Source: 2-01-FULL-45-10 sp964450115
GTDB taxonomy: Bacteria; Omnitrophota; Gorgyraeia; 2-01-FULL-45-10
DNA length: 53,652 nt
Reading direction: 5' to 3'
Assembly (NCBI GenBank): GCA_964450115.1
Contig: CAYVCD010000002.1
Span: 1 to 53,652, forward strand
Shown here: piece after piece, positions 14,346 to 22,900 of the stretch
Layout of the letters: every line of letters begins with the position of its first letter
Position numbering within the stretch: the stretch's first letter is position 1
Made by a program: the position numbers and the translations under genes
Notes under the pieces: generated by a model
The model's input: the letters and a program-made list of their open reading frames with translations, nothing else
Told to the model about the DNA's origin: nothing
The model's database searches: none

Positions 14346-16571
14346 ATGGATAAGAGTAAATGGAACGAGATACAGGCGATACTATTATTTGCCATAGCCA
14401 TACTTATATTCATAAGTTTCATAACTTTCGATTTTTCTGATCTGCAATTATTCACTTCAAAGGTAAACCATCCTGTAAAGAACTTCGCAGGGCTTTTCGG
14501 CGCGTATCTTGGGGCCATCATGTTCTTCGTGATGGGGATGAGCGCCTATTGTCTACCCATACTTATATTGATATGGGCGATCGCGCGGTTTTCCGGCATC
14601 ACTCCGCAGAAGCTCTATTTTAAGGTCTTCGGCACATTCTTCCTCATATTGGCGTCGAGCGCCATGTTCTCTATAATAGGGCAGGGCGATAACAGCTTTC
14701 GTTTTTCACTCGGTGGTATCGTAGGGCTGGTCTTTTCAGACTTTCTTATAAGGTATTTAGGGTCAATGGGCGCCATCATTGTAATAATAGTCCTATTCCT
14801 GCTTTCAGTCCTTTTGGCGACAGAATTTTTGCTCATACCATTCCTGACGGCCCTTGCGCAAAAGAGCAGGGATTTTGTCTCCGGCTTGAGAGATAAAGGC
14901 AGCGTTATTCGCAAGAAGGAGTCTACCGCCCCTGTATTGAATAGGCCGGCGCCAGCTGTAATGCCGGTGAGAGAGAAAGAGCCCCCCAGAGCTATGCCCG
15001 GCGTGAACGTACCGGCCAACGTTGTGCTGCGTAATACCCCGCCATCCACCTCGAGACCCGTTCAGGCTTCGACTAATGTTAAGAAAGAAGAGCCTTCGGT
15101 CGAGGAAAGAAAAGTTACCCTTGCCGTTCAGAGAGATTTTACGCTTCCCAGCCTCGACCTTCTCGATTCGCCGCCGCCGTTGGAGCAGAGAAAGATAGAC
15201 GATGACTTTGAGGCGAACACTAAGATACTGGAAGAGACGCTCGCGGATTTTGATATAGAGGCCAAGGTCGTGGCATTCAATAAAGGTCCGGTCATAACCA
15301 GATACGAGCTTGAACCGGTTGCGGGAGTAAAGATACACAGGATAACATCTTTAAGCGACAATATAGCTCTCGCCATGAAGGCCCAGAGCGTCAGGATAGT
15401 TGCCCCCATACCGGGCAAGGGTACGATAGGTGTCGAGGTACCTAACTCTTCGAGCGCCATAGTCTATCTGAAGGAGGTCCTTGACTCTAAAGAATATAAG
15501 TCATCAAAGTCAAAACTTAAACTTGCTCTCGGCAAAGATATCGCGGGAGCTCCCGTGATAGCGGATCTCGCCACCATGCCGCATCTCTTGATAGCCGGAG
15601 CGACTGGTTCGGGCAAGACAGTATGCATAAACAGCCTGATAATGTCGATGCTATTCAATGCGACGCCCGAAGACGTGAAGTTCATAATGATAGATCCCAA
15701 GAGAGTCGAGCTGGCCGTATTCAATGACATGCCACATCTTTTGGCTCCGGTAGTTACCGACCATAAGAAGGTAGCTAGCACTCTCGACTGGGTCGTGAAT
15801 GAAATGGATTCGCGTTATGAGCTCCTTGCGAAGTCCGGAGTTAGGAACATAGACCTCTACAACGAAAAGTTCGGTAATAAACAGAATACGGAAGACGGAA
15901 CGCCGCCCAAAAAACTACCATATATAGTACTCATCATAGATGAGCTCGCGGACCTTATGATGATAGCTCAGAACGAGGTCGAGAGCGCGATAACGAGACT
16001 TGCGCAGTTATCGAGAGCCGTGGGTATACACATATTGCTGGCTACACAACGCCCGTCCGTAGATGTCATAACGGGTGTAATAAAGGCTAACTTCCCGGCG
16101 AGAATATCGTTTAAAGTTGCTTCCAAAGTGGACTCAAGAACGGTGCTCGATATTAATGGTGCGGATAAGCTGCTTGGCAGGGGAGATATGTTATTTATAG
16201 AGCCCGGAGCGTCGAGGCCTGTAAGGGCTCAGTGCAGTCTCATATCCGATAAAGAGATAGAGAAGATAACAGATTTTATAAAAGCTCAAAGAGCTCCCGA
16301 ATACATAGAAGAGATACTCGAGGTGCACAAGAAGACCGCCTTCAAGAAGTTCGATAAGGATGAGCTCTACGAGGAAGCGGTGAGGACGGTCCTGGAGACA
16401 GGGCAGGCTTCTGTATCCATGCTGCAGAGAAGGCTGGGATTAGGGTATGCGCGCGCGGCCAGGATCATCGATACAATGGAAGCCGAGGGGATAGTGGGGC
16501 AGTTCCAGGGGTCGAAACCAAGAGATATTCTTGTCAGCCTGCAGGATTACCGGGCCAAAAGTGGAAAATAA
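14346..16571 (+). CDS. ftsK: DNA translocase FtsK/SpoIIIE
   Basis: A septum-located double-stranded DNA pump acting in chromosome segregation. About four N-terminal membrane segments (residues 1-170) are followed by a Pro/charged linker (about 185-270). The motor domain has Walker A GATGSGKT (about 418-425), MIDPKRVELAVFNDMPHL, the Walker B region IVLIIDELADLMM, and LLATQRPSVDVITGVIKANFP. The C-terminal winged-helix gamma domain (about 672-741, with SMLQRRLGLGYARAARIIDTME) normally reads chromosomal orientation sequences. Its 741 aa are typical of the short-linker form. The GTG start of the next gene overlaps its 3' end by 11 nt. Confidence 0.97.
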   Translation: MDKSKWNEIQAILLFAIAILIFISFITFDFSDLQLFTSKVNHPVKNFAGLFGAYLGAIMFFVMGMSAYCLPILILIWAIARFSGITPQKLYFKVFGTFFLILASSAMFSIIGQGDNSFRFSLGGIVGLVFSDFLIRYLGSMGAIIVIIVLFLLSVLLATEFLLIPFLTALAQKSRDFVSGLRDKGSVIRKKESTAPVLNRPAPAVMPVREKEPPRAMPGVNVPANVVLRNTPPSTSRPVQASTNVKKEEPSVEERKVTLAVQRDFTLPSLDLLDSPPPLEQRKIDDDFEANTKILEETLADFDIEAKVVAFNKGPVITRYELEPVAGVKIHRITSLSDNIALAMKAQSVRIVAPIPGKGTIGVEVPNSSSAIVYLKEVLDSKEYKSSKSKLKLALGKDIAGAPVIADLATMPHLLIAGATGSGKTVCINSLIMSMLFNATPEDVKFIMIDPKRVELAVFNDMPHLLAPVVTDHKKVASTLDWVVNEMDSRYELLAKSGVRNIDLYNEKFGNKQNTEDGTPPKKLPYIVLIIDELADLMMIAQNEVESAITRLAQLSRAVGIHILLATQRPSVDVITGVIKANFPARISFKVASKVDSRTVLDINGADKLLGRGDMLFIEPGASRPVRAQCSLISDKEIEKITDFIKAQRAPEYIEEILEVHKKTAFKKFDKDELYEEAVRTVLETGQASVSMLQRRLGLGYARAARIIDTMEAEGIVGQFQGSKPRDILVSLQDYRAKSGK

Positions 16572-17376
16572 TAAGAGAGAGTCAAGGTCATCGGCTGTTT
16601 CCGTAGGCAAAAGATTGAGAGAGGCCAGAGAGAAGAGGTCTCTTACAATAGAGCAGGTACAGAAACAGACCAAGATACATTCTAGTGTCCTGATCGGGCT
16701 GGAAGAAGGCAGACCAAGCGATACACTGACCGATACATATATAAGAAGCTTCTTGAAGAAGTATGCGCAGTTCCTGGATATAAATTCGGTAGAGCTGTTA
16801 AAGGAATATTTTCCCACACATTCGGAAGCCCCCCCTAAGCCCAGCGCTCCTATACAGGAGAGCGTTCTGCCGAAAGAGGTCCAAAGTCCGCCGAAATTCC
16901 TGTATATAACAGGATTGGTAGTAGCGGCGATCATATCTCTAATGCTCCTTCTGTTCATTATCGGTAAAGTCTCGACCGCCTTTAATAAGGCGAGGCTTAA
17001 CCATAAAAAAAGTTCTGCTGTTGCAGCAAAGAAGAAGTCCTCCGCAGTAAGCGCAAAAACTGTTAAAAATAAGAAACCAGCTGTAAAGGCCAAATCCGAA
17101 ACAAAAGAGATCGTTCCTAAAAATTCCCGCTTAGTGCTTGAGATAAAGGTGAAAGAGGCGGTCCTCGTGACTCTGAAAAAAGACGGCATACTCTTCTTTG
17201 ACAGGGTCCTGCCCGCGGGTCTTGTCGAGAAGACGGAAGCCAATACATCTATAGAGCTCAATATCGCTAAGGCCGGAAGCCTTGATCTGAGCCTCAACGG
17301 AAGACCTATAGTCCTGCAGACCAGTGGCGTCATAAAAGGCCTCGAGATAACAAGAAAAGGCATAAGAATAAAATAG
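16561..17376 (+). CDS. RodZ-like membrane protein: HTH_25, one TM helix, DUF4115
   Basis: The N-terminal Cro/C1-type helix-turn-helix (SVGKRLREAREKRSLTIEQV, TKIHSSVLIGLEEG) is followed by one membrane helix (FLYITGLVVAAIISLMLLLF) and a Lys/Ala-rich periplasmic spacer. The C-terminal beta domain of DUF4115 type contains LEIKVKEAVLVTLKKDG. This is the architecture of RodZ, which links MreB to the elongation complex. I chose GTG 16561; a TTG at 16531 would add ten non-conserved residues inside ftsK. Together with ftsK and uppP it forms a cell-envelope and division group. The identity is at architecture level, and mreB is not in the window. Confidence 0.85.
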   Translation: MENNKRESRSSAVSVGKRLREAREKRSLTIEQVQKQTKIHSSVLIGLEEGRPSDTLTDTYIRSFLKKYAQFLDINSVELLKEYFPTHSEAPPKPSAPIQESVLPKEVQSPPKFLYITGLVVAAIISLMLLLFIIGKVSTAFNKARLNHKKSSAVAAKKKSSAVSAKTVKNKKPAVKAKSETKEIVPKNSRLVLEIKVKEAVLVTLKKDGILFFDRVLPAGLVEKTEANTSIELNIAKAGSLDLSLNGRPIVLQTSGVIKGLEITRKGIRIK

Positions 17377-17386
17377 AAACTATTAA

Positions 17387-18724
17387 ATGACAAAGATCGG
17401 GATCGTAAGCCTTGGGTGTCCGCGCAATCTGGTAGATTCCGAGGTAATGCTCGGCTCTCTAAAAGAAGAGGGTTATGAGATAGCGGATGAAGTAGGCCTC
17501 GGGGTAGATCTCTTCATAATCAATACCTGCTCTTTTGTACAATCCGCGCGTGAAGAGTCGATCGACACCATAATAGAGGCCGCCCAACTCAAAAAAGACG
17601 GCAAGATCAAGCATCTCATGGTCTGCGGATGCCTGCCGCAATTGTACAGCAGTAAACTCTTAAAGAACCTTCCTGAAGTAGACTCGATTGTTGGAACGAG
17701 CGATCTGCCAAAGATAAAGAGCATCGTTAAGTCTCTGCTCAAAGATATACCGATGTCGTCCGTATCAAAAAAGCTGAACTATCTCTATAACGAAAATTCC
17801 CCGCGACTATCGCTTACGCCGCCGCATTTTACTTATTTAAAGATCTCCGAGGGGTGCGATAATCTCTGCAGCTACTGCATAATACCGCGTTTGCGCGGAA
17901 GATTCAGAAGCAGGCCTATAGAGTCTGTGATAGATGAGGCAATAAAGCTGTCTCTATCCGGCAAAATAAAGGAGATCAATATCATAGGCCAGGATACTAC
18001 GCTTTTCGGCAAGGATATATACGGCAGACAAAGACTTCCGGAGTTATTGAAAAAATTAGCCTCCCTAAAGAGCAGTGTTGAATGGATCAGGCTTCTTTAC
18101 ACGCATCCCGCGCATTACAGCGACAAGCTTATCAATACTTTGCGCGATGAGAAGAAGATATGCAGATACCTTGACCTGCCGATCCAGCATATCAGCGATA
18201 AGATATTAAAGAAGATGAACAGACATACTACGAAAATTGAGATAAAAGGCCTGATAGAAAAATTGAGAAAGAATATTCCCGGCCTCACCTTAAGGACTTC
18301 TGTTATCATCGGATTCCCGGGGGAGACGGATAAGGAGTTCGGAGAACTTCTGGAGTTCCTTGAAGATACGAGGTTTGAAAAGCTCGGGGCGTTCATATAT
18401 TCCGCTGAAGAGGGTTCTATGGCCTGTAAGTTCGAAGGGCAGGTACCGGAAAGAATAAAGAACCAGCGGTTCGATGAGGTGATGAAATTACAGCAGAAGA
18501 TATCGGCGGATATCAACAGGTCATATATGGATAAGACGGTAAGAGTTCTTATAGACGAGAAGCTAGAGGGTGAGAAGGATGAGTTCGCGGGCCGCACGGA
18601 GGGCGACGCGCCGGAAGTAGACGGATGCGTTTATGTCTCCGGGCGCAGTGTCAAAGCGGGCGAATTCTGCAAAGTCAAGATCACCGATAGCCTGGAGTAC
18701 GATCTCGTCGGGGAGGCCGGATGA
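17387..18724 (+). CDS. rimO: Ribosomal protein S12 methylthiotransferase RimO
   Basis: A radical SAM enzyme adding a methylthio group to an aspartate of ribosomal protein S12. The N-terminal UPF0004 domain carries three cluster cysteines: C11 in SLGCPRN, C48 in INTCSFV and one in MVCGCLPQ near residue 82. The radical SAM motif is GCDNLCSYC near residue 155, and a C-terminal TRAM domain completes the usual 445-aa length. The opening MTKIGIVSLGCPRNLVDSE is more like RimO than MiaB. It overlaps pgsA by 4 nt (ATGA). The order rimO-pgsA is often continued by cinA-recA in other bacteria, and those genes appear here about 32 kb later. Confidence 0.95.
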   Translation: MTKIGIVSLGCPRNLVDSEVMLGSLKEEGYEIADEVGLGVDLFIINTCSFVQSAREESIDTIIEAAQLKKDGKIKHLMVCGCLPQLYSSKLLKNLPEVDSIVGTSDLPKIKSIVKSLLKDIPMSSVSKKLNYLYNENSPRLSLTPPHFTYLKISEGCDNLCSYCIIPRLRGRFRSRPIESVIDEAIKLSLSGKIKEINIIGQDTTLFGKDIYGRQRLPELLKKLASLKSSVEWIRLLYTHPAHYSDKLINTLRDEKKICRYLDLPIQHISDKILKKMNRHTTKIEIKGLIEKLRKNIPGLTLRTSVIIGFPGETDKEFGELLEFLEDTRFEKLGAFIYSAEEGSMACKFEGQVPERIKNQRFDEVMKLQQKISADINRSYMDKTVRVLIDEKLEGEKDEFAGRTEGDAPEVDGCVYVSGRSVKAGEFCKVKITDSLEYDLVGEAG

Positions 18725-19311
18725 ACCTACCGAATAAACTGACGGTGCTGCGCATAATCCTCGTAGCCATCTTCATGTTCTTTCTCTTCTCAAAGGGCGT
18801 ATTGATGAAATCCCTGGCGCTCGCCACTTTCGTCATCGCGTCATTCACGGATATACTGGATGGTTATATCGCGAAGAAGTATAATATGGTGACCGATTTT
18901 GGCAGGCTGATGGACCCCATAGCGGACAAGATACTGGTCCTGTCGGCATTTTTAGCATTCGTCGAAATGGAGTTGATACCCGCTTGGATGGTTGTTATAA
19001 TAATATTCAGGGACGTGGCGGTCACGGGCCTAAGGATGTCGGCGCTCACCAAAGGCAAGGTTATATCCGCTGATGAAGGCGGAAAACATAAGATGGTGTC
19101 CCAGGTCTTCGCGATACTGGCCATACTATTCTTCTTGATATTCAGAGAGGCGGGGATGAAGGTATTTGATTTTTGGAACGCTTCCACCGAACGTATTTAC
19201 AGGGACGCCATATTCGTTTTGATGTCTATCACAACTCTCTTGACATTGATAAGCGGATTGTCGTATCTTATAAGGAATAAGGGAGTGTACTTCAATGCGA
19301 AGGGTCATTAA
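18721..19311 (+). CDS. pgsA: CDP-diacylglycerol--glycerol-3-phosphate 3-phosphatidyltransferase
   Basis: A membrane enzyme making phosphatidylglycerophosphate. The CDP-alcohol phosphatidyltransferase signature is intact: DILDG, then two residues and AK, then eight residues and G, then D and D at four-residue steps (DFGRLMDPIAD). The opening MNLPNKLTVLRI is typical of PgsA. Its 196 aa and about five hydrophobic segments fit the family. It overlaps rimO at its start and pgpA at its end (17 nt), so synthesis and dephosphorylation of the same intermediate are coupled. Confidence 0.95.
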   Translation: MNLPNKLTVLRIILVAIFMFFLFSKGVLMKSLALATFVIASFTDILDGYIAKKYNMVTDFGRLMDPIADKILVLSAFLAFVEMELIPAWMVVIIIFRDVAVTGLRMSALTKGKVISADEGGKHKMVSQVFAILAILFFLIFREAGMKVFDFWNASTERIYRDAIFVLMSITTLLTLISGLSYLIRNKGVYFNAKGH

Positions 19312-19753
19312 GTTCACTACAAGCTTCTTTTATCTGGGACACTCGCCGTTCATGCCCGGCACGCTTGGCAGTCTAGCAGGACTTCTCATATATTTCGTCG
19401 TTAAAGATAAACTGCCGATATATATTTTTTCTGTGCTTTTTTTATTTGCTCTGGGAATACTCTTTGCATCCGAAGCGGAGAGGATCTACAAGAGAAAAGA
19501 CGCCCAGATGATAGTAATAGACGAGGCGTGCGGCATGATGCTGTCATTGTTCCTGGTGCCGTACAGTTTTTGGATAATGGTGCTTGCCTTCGCGTTATTC
19601 AGGACATTCGATATCTTAAAGCCGCCGCCTGCCAAAGCGATAGAGAAATTCTCCGGGTCATTCGGCATAATGTTCGACGACATTATTGCCGCTATCTACA
19701 CAAATTTTATTCTTCAGATCATCTGCTTTATATTTCCGCGCATAGCAAGTTAA
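19295..19753 (+). CDS. pgpA: Phosphatidylglycerophosphatase A
   Basis: Dephosphorylates phosphatidylglycerophosphate to phosphatidylglycerol, the step after PgsA. PgpA-family blocks seen are SPFMPGTLGSLAG, MIVIDEACGMM and IMFDDIIAAIYTN, with hydrophobic helices between them over 152 aa. It begins inside the end of pgsA. It is the last gene of the core run that started at rpsO. The promoter of giant gene 2 begins 26 nt after its stop. Confidence 0.93.
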   Translation: MRRVIKFTTSFFYLGHSPFMPGTLGSLAGLLIYFVVKDKLPIYIFSVLFLFALGILFASEAERIYKRKDAQMIVIDEACGMMLSLFLVPYSFWIMVLAFALFRTFDILKPPPAKAIEKFSGSFGIMFDDIIAAIYTNFILQIICFIFPRIAS

Positions 19754-19778
19754 GACATAAAAAAGATAGAATATAAAC

Positions 19779-19806
19779 TTGCCTTGGCCATACCACATGG
19801 TATAAT
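19779..19806 (+). promoter_or_regulatory. Promoter of giant gene 2 leader
   Basis: TTGCCT (19779-19784) and a perfect TATAAT (19801-19806) have a 16-bp spacer. The -10 is preceded by ACATGG, similar to the giant gene 1 promoter. It drives a leader of about 180 nt with strong secondary structure. Confidence 0.65.
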
Positions 19807-19827
19807 CTACATAATATATTATTCTAG

Positions 19828-19920
19828 GATCCCCACTGTATTAACTCGGGGGAGTTGAGGGTCTTTAGAAAATTGATGGCGATATTTATAATATCGAAGG
19901 TTCGCACCATCTAAAAAGAC
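19828..19920 (+). promoter_or_regulatory. Structured leader RNA of giant gene 2 (candidate riboswitch or attenuator)
   Basis: The first stem is GATCCC/GGGTC, enclosing AACTC-GGGG-GAGTT (19843-19856). The second is a long composite stem: GTC-TT-TAG (19861-19868) with CTA-AAAA-GAC (19911-19920), then GATGG/CCATC (19875-19879 with 19907-19911), then CGATATT-TAT-AATATCG (19880-19896). GTC at 19861-19863 is shared by both stems, and the last bases of the second (19919-19920) also belong to the terminator stem that follows. The pairings are therefore mutually exclusive, as in riboswitches and attenuators. I recognise no known class. Confidence 0.5.
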
Positions 19921-19962
19921 CAGATAGCCTAGAACATGAAGCTTGGCAATCTGGTTTTTTTA
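19919..19962 (+). terminator. Intrinsic terminator just before giant gene 2
   Basis: ACCAGAT-A-GCC (19919-19929) pairs with GGC-A-ATCTGGT (19945-19955), followed by an uninterrupted T run. It stands 28 nt before the giant gene 2 start and after that gene's promoter. It should block expression unless read through or prevented from folding by the upstream stem. Confidence 0.8.
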
Positions 19963-19990
19963 TTTAACAATTGTTAAGAGAACAAATTAT

Positions 19991-22900
19991 ATGAAACTTA
20001 GGTTCAATAAAACATATAGGATCATAGCCGCAATGCTTCTTGTGGCTTTCCTCGCCCAAGACATCTCTTGGGCTTATCCAAGTCAAGCTTCTAATAGCAA
20101 TCTTGCTGTGCCGGGCTTGCAAAATGCGAGTGTATTAAGCAGACTGAAGAAGGTTCTTGCAAACAAACTTTTCAAGAAGAAGGGCAAGAGCTTCAATAAT
20201 TCCGCAATAGATACTACTATCAAAAAGGATCCAATTCCGCAAAACCATCTTTCTGCAAATATAGTCCTTCCGCCAGACATATCGGCTGCGCTAAAAGATA
20301 TCGATGAAAAGAATGCAAAGCATATAATCGATATGATCCGCCGTATATATAGTCATGAAAAAATAGGCATCATGCGCCAGAACCACTGGCTGGAATATAT
20401 CACAGGGCTTTTAAGAGACCCAAGAACGCAATACAAGATCGTTGCGTCAAAGGCAGCGGCTTTAATATTTGAAGATTCTTATCATCTGGATAAGATGGAT
20501 GAGGGGTCTTTGAGAAAGGCCGAAGAGGCATTGCTCGCAGCGCTTAACGATACCAATTTGCAGGTTCGTCTGGCCGTGATATCTGCTATGCATAAACTAG
20601 TTGAGTCCAGGTATGATGTAAGGGTCTATACGTTGAAGCAGATGGCCGGGCGCTTTGATGAGCTGATCAGAAAATATCATAAGGTAGATGCTACTCTTGA
20701 AGATGCTGCGCTGCGTGCGATGATGGCTTTATCAAGCGAAAGAGATATTGAGTTGAGCAGTGCATACGCGGTCAGGGCGTTCGATGAGAGCCTTAAAGCG
20801 CAGGCGAAGACGCTTGGAAAGAATATCCGGACCTTCCTGAAGGAAGAGAGGCGTTCCGACTTCAGGATGAGGGGCTTAAGCCGCGTTCTGGATAGGTGCG
20901 TCGCGGATTCAGGGATGGGGCTTACTGCTTATATAAGAAGCGTCTATTTCATGAAATTCATAGAGAGTCTTTTCAGCGACGAAAAAACTGATATCGCAAA
21001 AATAAAAGAATATGTGCTAAAGCTGCCGCGCGGCTCCAGTAATATTGATGGGCGGATAATTGTCTATGATCCTATCTTAAAATTGGCGGATAAAGAATTA
21101 TCGGAGATGTATTTTACTTCCGGGCAGGATGTCAGGTCATTATTGTCGTGGCGGAAGGATTCAGAGCCCGTCCAAGCCTTCGATTTCTACGGAGAAGTAT
21201 TTATGACGCAAAGCCGAGTGAGATTTCTTGAGATGGCAGATAAAGGACTCGTCTATTACGATGCAAACCAGAAGCGGTTTGTCACAAACCCCGCCACATT
21301 CATAGATGTGGCCTCGGGAGAAACCTCCATGCCGGATTCCGACCGGATAACGGATGGCGATGCCCTATCTATGTATATAGCTGAGTTAGAGGCTATGGAA
21401 TGCTATATAATGTCAGACGCAAAAAGCCATGAAAAAAACTTCTTGAGGCCACTTTTCGAGCTTCTATTCAATAGGCTCGAGAAGGACTTTGAAGGTTCGG
21501 AAGATTTTATAACATATTGCAGAGAATTGATAAGAAGATGGCCCGAGGGTTCATATGAGATAAGAAAGGCCATGAACGATGAAGAGGCTATTCTGCTGGA
21601 AAAGTTCGGGAAGATAAAAAACTCTTACGCGACAAGGAATGCTTCCATACAGCTTTACGGAATTCTGCTCTTCTATCTGACCCTGAAGCCGCAGCCCTAC
21701 CTGGGGCATCTCTATGATGAGTATATGAAGAACAGTCCGCCGCATAATCTGTCTCTATATAGAACGGGCATATCCTATCATACCAGAGGGGATAATGTGA
21801 TCTATTTCTTCCCGAAGAATCTTTTATTTAATGGAACGAATGCCGATGCGCTTGGAAAGCAAAGGAGGGGCGAGGCGCCTTTTGAGGACGCCAGGAAATC
21901 CGAAAACGCCGCAAAGATACTGGAGGCGGTGAAGATATGGCGCCGCGAATGTCCTAACCTCGAAAACAGGATAAAGCGCTTTGAGAATAATAGCACCGTT
22001 TCCGAGCTTATAATGAAGACATCGCTCATATTTTCGGATCCTGTGCACAACGTCATCAGAGTAGTCCATGCCGGACGGGGGAGGCGTCTCTTGTTTCTAC
22101 CGAAAAATTATCTCGACAGCCTGAGAGTTGACAGCGAATACGATATGAAGGAGCTTGCCGTATGGCTTAATTTTGCCCAGCGTTATCTGGATATACATGA
22201 TCACATGTCCGGCAGGAAGGTGGCGGCGCATCAGGTTCAAAAGGTCCTTTCCGAGCTGGTCAGAAGGTCTTTTGAAAAAGAGGATACGCATCTTGTCGAG
22301 CCGGAGATACTTAAATACAGAATGTCGCAGTTGATGAAGCAGGACGAGCTTATAAAATATAAGGATGTCTTAATTTCGCTTGCCCTTGAAGAGGCCGAAG
22401 TGCAGGTAATGGAAAAAATATCGCGTCCGACCAAGGACGAGCTCATGATTCTTGAAAACGCATATGGCCGCATCGCGCATGGCTATGAAGTGCTTGGCAT
22501 GAAATCGAGATCTGAAAGAGCATACAATGGTATGGCGGACATAATAACCAAGATCCAGTCCACGGACCCATGGGCGCTGCCTTATGAATTGCAGGTAGAT
22601 CTCATACTTACTGCATTGAGGTTCGGGCGATGGGAAGATTTTATCAATGAGCTAAAGATACTTCTAACCGGCAAGGGGTATCCGAGGGACATAAGATGGA
22701 CCGAACTCTCTTACATTATGAAAGAGATAATTACACCGGCGTCGATGGGCCCCAGAAGCCTGGAGAGCACTATCATGCGCGCATTGGCGGCTCAGATAGC
22801 GGCGGCTGATCCCAGATCGGCCGAAGTTATTAAAGAAACGGCTGACCAGGCCAACGGGATGTTAAGTAAATATTTCAAAAATCCATTCGGCAACCTGGGT

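Noticed and set aside
13763..14521. 252-aa minus-strand frame opposite uppP/ftsK
   Set aside because: Both plus-strand genes are unmistakable; the antisense product has no recognisable motif.
16531..16560. TTG 16531 as the start of the RodZ-like gene
   Set aside because: It adds residues encoded by ftsK out of frame; conservation begins after GTG 16561.
16440..17393. 317-aa minus-strand frame opposite the RodZ-like gene
   Set aside because: Shadow of the plus-strand HTH/TM/DUF4115 gene.
19828..19962. Known fluoride, c-di-GMP or purine riboswitch before giant gene 2
   Set aside because: Some short similarities exist (GATGG, GTTCG), but the conserved cores of those classes are not present.
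19943..19990. In-frame ATG 19943 as the start of giant gene 2
   Set aside because: It lies inside the intrinsic terminator and its T run; ATG 19991 opens with a signal-like sequence shared with the other giants.
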